Made by a program: the position numbers and the translations under genes
The notes under the pieces: model-generated
The model's database searches: none
Told to the model about the DNA's origin: nothing
Seen by the model: only the letters and a program-made list of their open reading frames with translations
Origin: Afipia felis ATCC 53690
Lineage (GTDB): Bacteria > Pseudomonadota > Alphaproteobacteria > Rhizobiales > Xanthobacteraceae
DNA: 64,000 nt
Assembly (NCBI RefSeq): GCF_000314735.2
Contig: NZ_KB375270.1
Coordinates: 496,001-560,000, forward strand
Direction: 5' to 3'
In this document: one piece after another, positions 57,234-64,000 of the stretch
Numbering within the stretch: the stretch's first letter is position 1
Layout: each line of letters begins with the position of its first letter

Positions 57234-59645
57234 ATGCTCAAGCCACACACATTCGGTGGCGCCACGATTCTCGCCGCTTGCGGCGCGCTCGCTGCTGCGT
57301 CTTCATCGAGTCTTGCCGATCACATCGAAGGTCACGTTCTTCCTGAAGTCACGGTAACCGCGCCGAACGCGGTGCGCGCCAAACCCACCCGCAAGCCGAA
57401 AGCGCGTGCGGTTGCGGCAAGACGATCCTCGCGCTCCCCCGGCACACCGGCGACAACGCCCCCGCGGGTTGTCGTCACCGGCGGAAGCCTCACCCCGGCG
57501 GCGGCGCTTGCCGGGCTTTCACAAGCGCCGACTGGCCAGACCGCGACGACGATCGATCGCGGCCAGTTCGACAATCGACCGTCGTTCTCCGTGAGCGATG
57601 TGTTGCGCGACAGTCCCGGCATCTCGGTGAAGCAGGGCAACGGTCCACGCGATTTCGGCATCTCGATTCGCGGCTCGAACGCGCGCAACGGCTTCGGCAT
57701 CCGCAACATGGTGATCTTCGACGACGGCTTTCCGGTCACGCAGCCGGACGGCCTGTCGCGCAGCGACTTGATCGATCCGCATGCCTATGGCGCCATCGAC
57801 GTGATCCGTGGGCCGTCGTCCGCGCTTTACGGCAATTACGCGACCGGCGGCGCGCTCAACTTCCGCACCCGCCCGGGCGGCAGCATCGACGGCGTCGAAT
57901 ACGGCATTGACGGCGGCAGCTTCGGTTATCTCAACAACTATTTCACCGTGGGAAAGAAAGTCGGCAACTTCGAAGCCTCACTGTTCGCGAGCGATGCACG
58001 CGGCGACGGCTTCATCGGCAACAGCTGGTTCAACACCCAGACGGTGAACTTCCTCGGCACCTATCAGGCGACGCCGGATGATCGCTTCACGCTGAAGATC
58101 ATCAACAACAATGTCGATGCGCGGTTGCCGATCCGGCTGTCGCTCAATCAGTTTGGGATAAATCCGTTCCAGCGCGGCTGCTCGACGGCCGCAGGCGCCG
58201 CGCCGGGTTGTGCGACAGTTTCGTTGTTCGAGAACGGCTTCAACGGAGCACGCATTCCGCAAACGGCGGAGCAGGCGGGCCTTGGCCGCACTGACCGGCG
58301 CACCATCGTCGGCGCGCGCTGGGAGCACGATTTCGACAACCAGACCACGTGGCGCAACCAGCTGGTGTTCGACGATCGCAACATCAACCAGCCCACGGGC
58401 GCGACCAGCGCGATCGGCGACTATCCGTCCTACAATTTCATGAGCGATCTCACCCATAAGGGTCAGTTGTTCGGCTTCGATTCCACGACTTATTTCGGCG
58501 GCTTCTACAACACGCTGAGCTGGTCGGGCGACACACGCAACGTGATGCCGGGCGGCGATGCGACGCTGGGGCAGTTGTCGTCGAACGTTACGGGCACGCA
58601 TACCAATTTCGGTTTGCGCGCACGCGAGGAATTGCGGTTGACCGACGCGCTGACAGCCATCGCCGGCATCGGCTGGGAGAATACCCAGCTCAAGGGCGTG
58701 AATACTGCTTATACGTATTCGGTGCCAAATGTTCCGACTGCAACCCCCACGCTGACGAGCGCCGACAAGCAGTTCACCAATGTCGCGCCGGAATTCGCGC
58801 TGCTCTACAAGTTCAGTAATGAATGGCAGGGGCGGGCTCGCGTCGGCACCGGTTACGGCACGCCGCAGGTCGGCAATCTGTTTGTCCTCGCCAATGGCCA
58901 GAACGGCAACAATACCAACCTCGTGCCGCAGCAGAATGTCGGCTACGACCTTGGCGTCGACTGGACTCCGAACAAGGCCGTGAAGGTCAGTCTCACCGGC
59001 TTCTACGAATTCTTCCGCAATGAACTGGTGTCGCAGGCGACACCTGTGGGGGCGCCGAATTCAAGCTTCATGTTCAACGCGCCGCGCTCAGAGCATCGCG
59101 GTATCGAACTCGCGGCCGACTGGCGGTTTCATCCGGGCTGGCGCGCGACGCTGGCCTATACCTATCTCGATGAAATCTACACCGACTATACCGAGATACT
59201 GAATGGTGGCGGCACGAGCTTCAGCTTCAACCGCGCCGGCAACAAAATCCCCGGCATTTCCCCCAATGAGTTGACCGCGCGTCTCGGCTACGACGAATTC
59301 GCCGGGATCTATGCGGGCCTCGGCGCGTTCGTCGAATTCCAGTGGAAGGATGCCTTCTACATGGACAACGCCAATCTGTTGAAGGCGCCGGGTTACGAGC
59401 TCGTGAACCTCAACGTGCACTACACAACCGATCTGAAGTCGGACTATTTCAAGACACTCAATGTTTACTTTGAGGTCCGCAATCTGTTCGATAAGACCTA
59501 CATTGCGTCGGCCAACAATATCGGCAACAGCGTGACAAGTGCGGGCGTTCAAGATCAAGCAAGCGTCCTGGCGAACAAGACCGGCTCGATCTACGCCGGA
59601 TCGCCGCGTGCATTCATTGCCGGCATGAAGGTGGCGTTCCGATGA
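57234..59645 (+). CDS. TonB-dependent outer membrane receptor, probably for copper
   Basis: This 803-residue TonB-dependent transporter uses proton-motive force through TonB to import a scarce ligand. It has a signal peptide (to about residue 29), a TonB-box-like PEVTVTAP near residues 37-44, a basic Pro/Arg/Ala linker (47-75), the plug domain (VSDVLRDSPGISVKQ, RGSNARNGFGIRNM, IDVIRGPSSALYGNYATGGALN) and a 22-strand barrel ending AFIAGMKVAFR with terminal aromatic. No ferric-siderophore partner genes are nearby. Because a DUF2946 gene precedes it and a likely copper-binding secreted protein follows with an ATGA overlap, copper or a copper chelate is the best guess for the substrate. Confidence 0.9.
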   Translation: MLKPHTFGGATILAACGALAAASSSSLADHIEGHVLPEVTVTAPNAVRAKPTRKPKARAVAARRSSRSPGTPATTPPRVVVTGGSLTPAAALAGLSQAPTGQTATTIDRGQFDNRPSFSVSDVLRDSPGISVKQGNGPRDFGISIRGSNARNGFGIRNMVIFDDGFPVTQPDGLSRSDLIDPHAYGAIDVIRGPSSALYGNYATGGALNFRTRPGGSIDGVEYGIDGGSFGYLNNYFTVGKKVGNFEASLFASDARGDGFIGNSWFNTQTVNFLGTYQATPDDRFTLKIINNNVDARLPIRLSLNQFGINPFQRGCSTAAGAAPGCATVSLFENGFNGARIPQTAEQAGLGRTDRRTIVGARWEHDFDNQTTWRNQLVFDDRNINQPTGATSAIGDYPSYNFMSDLTHKGQLFGFDSTTYFGGFYNTLSWSGDTRNVMPGGDATLGQLSSNVTGTHTNFGLRAREELRLTDALTAIAGIGWENTQLKGVNTAYTYSVPNVPTATPTLTSADKQFTNVAPEFALLYKFSNEWQGRARVGTGYGTPQVGNLFVLANGQNGNNTNLVPQQNVGYDLGVDWTPNKAVKVSLTGFYEFFRNELVSQATPVGAPNSSFMFNAPRSEHRGIELAADWRFHPGWRATLAYTYLDEIYTDYTEILNGGGTSFSFNRAGNKIPGISPNELTARLGYDEFAGIYAGLGAFVEFQWKDAFYMDNANLLKAPGYELVNLNVHYTTDLKSDYFKTLNVYFEVRNLFDKTYIASANNIGNSVTSAGVQDQASVLANKTGSIYAGSPRAFIAGMKVAFR

Positions 59646-60859
59646 AACAGACATTCATGAACAAATGGATCGCCGCTGCCGCGCTGCTGCTTTGTCAGTT
59701 GCCGGCATCGGCGCATGACATGCACAAGCCCGCAGCGGAGGCCGGTTGCACTGACGTCGCGCTGTCCTGTGCGACCAAGGTAACGCCCGCGTTCGGACCC
59801 GACGGCAAGCTGTGGATCGCGATGCTCGCTGGCGGCAAGGTCGCGGTGGCGAACTCGACCGATGGTGGGCGGAATTTCACCAAGCCTGTCGCCGTCACCG
59901 ATCAGAAGCTCGACATGGACTGGGGCCCGGATGCGCGGCCGAAGATCGTAATCGACAAGCACGGTGACCTGATCGTGGCGTTCTCGACGTTCCGCGACAC
60001 GGCATTTAACGGCGAGGTCTTCACCACGCGTTCGACAGATGGCGGGGCGACCTTCGCGCCGATCAGGCCGATCACGTCCAATAATGTCAGCCAGCGGTTC
60101 GAGACGCTCGCGCTCGATACCGACGGCACGGTGTTCGCGGCGTGGCTCGACAAGCGCAACCGCGCGCCCGCGAAGAAAAAGGGCGAGGCCTATGACGGCG
60201 CGGGCCTGTTCTTCGCGACGTCACGGAACGGTGTGGCGTATTCGCAGGCACAACTCGTTCACAACAACACCTGCGAGTGTTGCCGCCTCGGCGTGGCGTT
60301 TGCCGGTCATGGTCGCCCAGTCGTGATCTTCCGCAATATCTTCGAGGACGGCGTGCGCGATCATGCCATCACGACCTTCAGCGACCTGGACACGCCCGGA
60401 CCCATTCATCGCGTCAGCAATGACGACTGGAAAATCTCGGCTTGCCCACATCAGGGGCCGAGCCTGTCGATTGCGCCGACCGGCACTTATCACGCGACAT
60501 GGTACACCAACGGCAAGAACCGGCAGGGCCTGTTCTATGCGCGCTCATTGGATGGCGGCGCGACGTTCTCCAAGCCGGTGCCGATCGGCGACCCTGCGCA
60601 TAATCCTTCGCGGGCCTTCGTGCTCGCGACCGCCCAGGGCACCTATCTGGCGTGGAAGGAGTTCGATGGCGAAAAGACCGCCGTGCGGATGATGCAGTCC
60701 GCCGACGACGGCAAGACATGGTCGGAGCCGAAGACGGTGATGGAGACTGCAGACTCCTCGGATCATCCGTTGCTGGTCAGCTTTGGCCGTGCGGTGTTTC
60801 TGTCATGGATGACAAAGAAGGACGGCTATCGTTTCCAGCCGGTCGGGCAGGGGACATGA
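59642..60859 (+). CDS. Secreted Asp-box beta-propeller, candidate copper-binding protein
   Basis: This 405-residue exported protein would usually be annotated as a sialidase-like or BNR-repeat protein. It carries four Asp-boxes (STDGGRNF at 71-78, STDGGATF at 130-137, then SLDGGATF and SADDGKTW), which define a six-bladed propeller, but no FRIP-type arginine site, so sialidase activity is unlikely. After the signal peptide (cut predicted after ASA at 22-24) the mature chain would begin HDMH, with His25 free at the N-terminus. Cys36, Cys42, the cluster C210-E-C212-C213 and C267-P-H269 are further possible metal ligands. It overlaps the receptor gene by ATGA and the thioredoxin-like gene by ATGA. 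Confidence 0.85.
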   Translation: MKQTFMNKWIAAAALLLCQLPASAHDMHKPAAEAGCTDVALSCATKVTPAFGPDGKLWIAMLAGGKVAVANSTDGGRNFTKPVAVTDQKLDMDWGPDARPKIVIDKHGDLIVAFSTFRDTAFNGEVFTTRSTDGGATFAPIRPITSNNVSQRFETLALDTDGTVFAAWLDKRNRAPAKKKGEAYDGAGLFFATSRNGVAYSQAQLVHNNTCECCRLGVAFAGHGRPVVIFRNIFEDGVRDHAITTFSDLDTPGPIHRVSNDDWKISACPHQGPSLSIAPTGTYHATWYTNGKNRQGLFYARSLDGGATFSKPVPIGDPAHNPSRAFVLATAQGTYLAWKEFDGEKTAVRMMQSADDGKTWSEPKTVMETADSSDHPLLVSFGRAVFLSWMTKKDGYRFQPVGQGT

Positions 60860-61374
60860 AACGGTACATGACACATCATCTGACGCGCGGCCTGCTTGCC
60901 CTTATGACGATCCTGTTCGCGGGTGTTGCGATGGCTGACGCGACCATCGAGATCAAGCCATTCGAACGCGGAAGCTGGCAGGCGATCCGGCAGGCCCATG
61001 CCGGGCGGCCGACGCTGGTGCATTTCTGGGGCGTCACATGCGGGCCTTGCAAGGTCGAACTGCCGGAACTCGGCCAATTCGCCAAATCGCATCCCGGCGT
61101 GGACGTGGTGATGATCGACGCCGATCTGGTTCCGAACACGCCCGCCGCGGTGCGGGCGACGGTGTCGCAGGCGGGGCTTGCCTCGGCCGAGAACTGGGCG
61201 TTCGGCGATACCTTCACCGAGCGGCTGCGTTACGAGGTCGATCCCAAATGGCAGGGCGACATCCCGCGCAGCGTGCTGATCGGCAAGGATGGCTCGGTCA
61301 GGACCATCGAGGGGTCGGCTGCGTCCGCTGATCTGGAAAAATGGGCGCAGGGGCAGGGCGCAGGCCGTCATTGA
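60856..61374 (+). CDS. TlpA/thioredoxin-like periplasmic protein
   Basis: This 172-residue protein has a signal peptide (to about residue 28) and a thioredoxin-like domain with the redox motif CGPC at residues 62-65 in FWGVTCGPCKVELPEL, then VDVVMIDADL and the cis-Pro region DIPRSVLIGKDG. It resembles TlpA/ResA-type reductases. In copper operons such proteins keep cysteine ligands reduced, so it may serve the CxCC site of the propeller encoded just before it. It overlaps that gene by ATGA and is the last gene of the operon. Confidence 0.88.
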   Translation: MKRYMTHHLTRGLLALMTILFAGVAMADATIEIKPFERGSWQAIRQAHAGRPTLVHFWGVTCGPCKVELPELGQFAKSHPGVDVVMIDADLVPNTPAAVRATVSQAGLASAENWAFGDTFTERLRYEVDPKWQGDIPRSVLIGKDGSVRTIEGSAASADLEKWAQGQGAGRH

Positions 61375-61468
61375 GGGGGCCGCGGGCCGCGCCAGAAGCC
61401 TTGTCTTTTGCCCGCCAATCCGCTTTCAGTGACGGCTCCTCATCCTCCCGATTCCAGAGTGTTTTCCC

Positions 61469-62806
61469 ATGCGGCTGACGCGCTTTTTTCTCCCCATCCT
61501 CAAGGAAACACCGAAAGAGGCCGAAATTGTCTCGCACCGGCTGATGCTGCGCGCGGGCATGATGCGGCAGGAGGCGGCGGGTATCTATGCCTGGCTGCCG
61601 CTCGGCTTCCGGGTGCTGAAGAACATCGAGCGGATCGTGCGCGAGGAGCAGGACCGCGCCGGCGCCATTGAGCTTCTGATGCCGACGCTGCAACTCGCCG
61701 ACCTGTGGCGCGAGAGCGGCCGCTATGACGCCTACGGCCCGGAGATGCTGCGTATTCAGGATCGCCACAAGCGTGAGCTTCTTTACGGGCCGACCAACGA
61801 GGAAATGATCACGGAAATTTTCCGGGCCTACGTGAAGTCGTACCGCAGCCTGCCGCTCAACCTCTATCACATCCAGTGGAAGTTCCGCGACGAGCAGCGT
61901 CCGCGTTTCGGCGTGATGCGCGGCCGCGAATTCCTGATGAAGGATGCCTATTCGTTCGACATCGACGAGGCGGCGGCGCGTCTGTCCTACAACAAGATGT
62001 TCGTCGCCTATCTGCGCACCTTCGCCCGCATGGGACTGAAGGCGATCCCGATGCGCGCGGAGACTGGCCCGATCGGTGGCGATCTTTCCCACGAGTTCAT
62101 CGTGCTGGCCGAGACCGGCGAATCCGGCGTGTTCTGCAACAAGGACGTGCTCGACCTGCCGGTGCCGGGCGCGGACGTCGATTACGACGGCGACCTCACG
62201 CCGATCATCAAACAGTGGACCGAGCTTTACGCCGCGACCGAGGACGTGCACGACGAAGCCCGCTACGAGAGCGAGGTGCCTGCCGACAAGCGCGTCAACA
62301 CCCGCGGCATCGAAGTTGGCCAGATTTTCTACTTCGGCACAAAATACGCGGATTCGATGAAGGCGCTGGTCGTCGGCTCGGATGGTGCGGAAAAGCCGAT
62401 CCACGGCGGCTCCTATGGCGTCGGTGTCTCGCGCCTTGTCGGCGCGATTATCGAGGCCTGCCACGACGAGAACGGCATCCAGTGGCCCGAGGAGGTTGCG
62501 CCGTTTCGCGTTGCCGTCCTCAACCTCAAGCAGGGTGCTGCGGAGACAGACGCCGCCTGCGAAAAGCTCTATCGCGAGCTGACGGCAGCAGGCGTGGACG
62601 TGCTCTACGACGACACCGACCAGCGGCCCGGCGGCAAGTTCGCGACCGCCGACCTGATCGGCATTCCGTGGCAGATCCTCGTCGGGCCCAAGGGGCTTGC
62701 CGAGGGCAAGGTCGAGATCAAGAAGCGCGCCGACGGCAGCCGCGAGATGATGAGCGTCGACGAGGCGTCTCACCATTTCCAGACGAAATGGAAGCCCGCC
62801 AACTGA
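61469..62806 (+). CDS. proS: Prolyl-tRNA synthetase, short alphaproteobacterial form
   Basis: This class II aminoacyl-tRNA synthetase charges tRNA-Pro. The 445 residues start [19 protein letters not shown], with motif 1 around [21 protein letters not shown], the ATP/proline site [12 protein letters not shown], motif 2 [21 protein letters not shown], and motif 3 [15 protein letters not shown], then the anticodon-binding domain. The editing insertion of bacterial-type ProS is absent, which is the normal short form in alphaproteobacteria. It follows the accessory operon and precedes lolC. Confidence 0.97.
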   Translation: MRLTRFFLPILKETPKEAEIVSHRLMLRAGMMRQEAAGIYAWLPLGFRVLKNIERIVREEQDRAGAIELLMPTLQLADLWRESGRYDAYGPEMLRIQDRHKRELLYGPTNEEMITEIFRAYVKSYRSLPLNLYHIQWKFRDEQRPRFGVMRGREFLMKDAYSFDIDEAAARLSYNKMFVAYLRTFARMGLKAIPMRAETGPIGGDLSHEFIVLAETGESGVFCNKDVLDLPVPGADVDYDGDLTPIIKQWTELYAATEDVHDEARYESEVPADKRVNTRGIEVGQIFYFGTKYADSMKALVVGSDGAEKPIHGGSYGVGVSRLVGAIIEACHDENGIQWPEEVAPFRVAVLNLKQGAAETDAACEKLYRELTAAGVDVLYDDTDQRPGGKFATADLIGIPWQILVGPKGLAEGKVEIKKRADGSREMMSVDEASHHFQTKWKPAN

Positions 62807-62945
62807 CATGACCGATATTTAAGGTCGCATCGTCGGTAATGGTGCGATTGAGCGGTGAATCATTGCGCTGCGGGGGCGGCGCGGGCGCGTGTGTGGACTA
62901 CAATTCGCCTGATTCGCATGAAATTCGGGGCGATGGACAGATTTG

Positions 62946-64000
62946 ATGAGTGAGCCGGTTCGAACTGCCCCCTTTGCTCCTTTCGAGTGGCTGATCTCGG
63001 CCCGCTATCTGCGGGCGCGACGCAAGGAAGGATTCATCTCGGTCATCGCGGGCTTCTCGTTTCTCGGCATTATGCTGGGCGTCGCCACACTGATTATCGT
63101 GATGGCGGTGATGAACGGCTTCCGCAAGGAACTGCTCGACAAGATTCTCGGCCTCAACGGCCATCTTCTGGTGCAGCCGCTGGAATCGCCGCTGACCGAC
63201 TGGAAGGAAGTCGCCGACCGCATCAATGGCGTGCAGGGTATCCGCCTCGCGGCGCCGATCGTGGAAGGGCAGGCGCTGGCGTCCTCGCCGTTCAATGCTT
63301 CGGGCGTGCTGGTGCGCGGGATCCGCGCCGCAGATCTCGAAAAGCTCACCTCGATTTCCAAGAATATCAAGCAGGGCACGCTGGAAGGCTTCGACGACGG
63401 GCAGGGCGTCGCCATCGGCCGCCGTCTCGCCGATCAGTTGTCGCTGCATGCGGGCGATACCGTGACGCTGGTCGCGCCGCGCGGCGCAGTGACGCCGATG
63501 GGCACGACACCGCGCATCAAGCCCTACAAGGTCGCTGCCGTGTTCGAGATCGGCATGTCGGAATACGACTCCTCCTTCGTGTTCATGCCGCTGAAGGAAG
63601 CGCAGGCCTATTTCAACCGTCCCAATGATGTCACCGCCATCGAGATCTACACCGACAATCCCGACAAGGTGGACGAGTACCGCAAGGCGGTGACGGACGC
63701 GGCGCAGCGCCCGGTCTTCATGGTGGACTGGCGGCAGCGCAACTCGACCTTCTTCAACGCGCTGCAGGTCGAACGCAACGTCATGTTCCTGATCTTGACG
63801 CTGATCGTGCTGGTGGCATCGCTCAACATCATTTCCGGCCTCATCATGCTGGTGAAGGACAAGGGCAGCGACATTGCGATCCTGCGCACCATGGGCGCAA
63901 CGCAGGGTTCGATCATGCGCATTTTCCTGATTACGGGCGCTGCGATCGGCGTGGTCGGCACGCTGGTCGGCTTCCTGCTCGGCGTCATCATCTGTCTCAA
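62946..64000 (+). CDS. lolC: Lipoprotein-releasing ABC transporter permease LolC/E, 3'-truncated by window edge
   Basis: This permease of the Lol system releases outer-membrane lipoproteins from the inner membrane to LolA. About 351 residues are visible. The start is MSEPVRTAPFAPFEWLISARYL, then TM1 (EGFISVIAGFSFLGIMLGVA and on to about residue 55), a large periplasmic domain, and two further helices (about 280-305 and 325-351) with the coupling-helix region DIAILRTMGATQGSIM between them. It runs off the window. Alphaproteobacteria have a LolC/E-type permease here, usually followed by lolD. The gene lies 139 bases after proS. Confidence 0.93.
   Translation, partial: MSEPVRTAPFAPFEWLISARYLRARRKEGFISVIAGFSFLGIMLGVATLIIVMAVMNGFRKELLDKILGLNGHLLVQPLESPLTDWKEVADRINGVQGIRLAAPIVEGQALASSPFNASGVLVRGIRAADLEKLTSISKNIKQGTLEGFDDGQGVAIGRRLADQLSLHAGDTVTLVAPRGAVTPMGTTPRIKPYKVAAVFEIGMSEYDSSFVFMPLKEAQAYFNRPNDVTAIEIYTDNPDKVDEYRKAVTDAAQRPVFMVDWRQRNSTFFNALQVERNVMFLILTLIVLVASLNIISGLIMLVKDKGSDIAILRTMGATQGSIMRIFLITGAAIGVVGTLVGFLLGVIICL

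Noticed and set aside
59642..60859. Annotation of the secreted beta-propeller as an active sialidase
   Set aside because: Asp-boxes are present, but the FRIP motif and the arginine triad of sialidases are not evident; context and cysteines point to a metal-related role.
62987..63628. 213-codon plus-strand frame inside the lolC region
   Set aside because: It is a shifted frame. The real lolC frame starts at 62946 and has no stop before the window end.

Overview
This is GC-rich alphaproteobacterial chromosome, most likely Bradyrhizobiaceae/Nitrobacteraceae (the Afipia, Oligotropha, Bradyrhizobium, Rhodopseudomonas, Nitrobacter group). The evidence is gene order and family type: rplM-rpsI beside a PaaI thioesterase and metY, glnB-glnA, tig-clpP-clpX-lon-HU, a full nuoA-N operon followed by birA, RNase J, methylmalonyl-CoA epimerase, a DUF1467 protein, a short-form ProS and lolC. 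Genus assignment is inference from these types, not from a search.

Layout. 1-7300: the 3' part of lptF, then a partial exopolysaccharide locus (polyprenyl-phosphate sugar transferase, GT4 glycosyltransferase, Wzz/Wzc-like protein with a degenerate ATPase part, CelD/BcsL-type acetyltransferase). 7400-11750: DUF2842, heme A synthase, FTR1-type iron permease, metY, thioesterase. 11800-17600: rplM-rpsI, a membrane diguanylate cyclase, small proteins, an AI-2E transporter, and an Rrf2 regulator with a thioredoxin-reductase-like flavoprotein. 17690-19640: glnB-glnA on the minus strand behind a sigma-54 type promoter. 19826-23812: NAD(P)HX repair enzyme, a Tat-exported multicopper-oxidase-fold protein that has lost most copper ligands, and an AT-richer methyltransferase ending before tRNA-Leu. 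24000-30900: tRNA-Leu, tig, clpP, clpX and lon, the last preceded by a well-formed 38-codon upstream ORF. 30973-36200: tRNA-Val, an isolated GT2, a double-barrel outer membrane protein, pepT, HU, tRNA-Asp. 36400-38000: a small His/Arg-rich secreted protein and a tartrate-dehydrogenase-like enzyme. 38169-53105: fourteen nuo genes, with a hotdog thioesterase between nuoC and nuoD and a 23-codon mini-ORF exactly bridging nuoD and nuoE. 53105-56244: birA, rnj, mce, DUF1467. 56515-61374: an accessory metal island. 61469-64000: proS and the 5' part of lolC.

The most interesting region is 56515-61374. A DUF2946 protein with a CxxC motif and a near-C-terminal RGPP motif heads an operon for a TonB-dependent receptor, a secreted Asp-box beta-propeller and a thioredoxin-like protein. 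The last three genes overlap by ATGA. DUF2946 proteins of this layout are known in Bordetella (CruR) as copper-sensing upstream ORFs that work by translation arrest and Rho. The beta-propeller is predicted to start with histidine after signal cleavage and carries CxCC and CPH motifs, so it is a candidate new copper-binding protein. A 48-codon divergent ORF with a strong terminator and a perfect inverted repeat lie just upstream.

How the genes work together: nuo supplies complex I; ctaA supplies heme A for terminal oxidases; the FTR1 permease and the TonB operon suggest active metal acquisition for respiration; glnB-glnA governs nitrogen assimilation; tig/ClpXP/Lon/HU handle protein folding, proteolysis and nucleoid structure. 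No CRISPR array, insertion sequence, rRNA or phage gene was seen.
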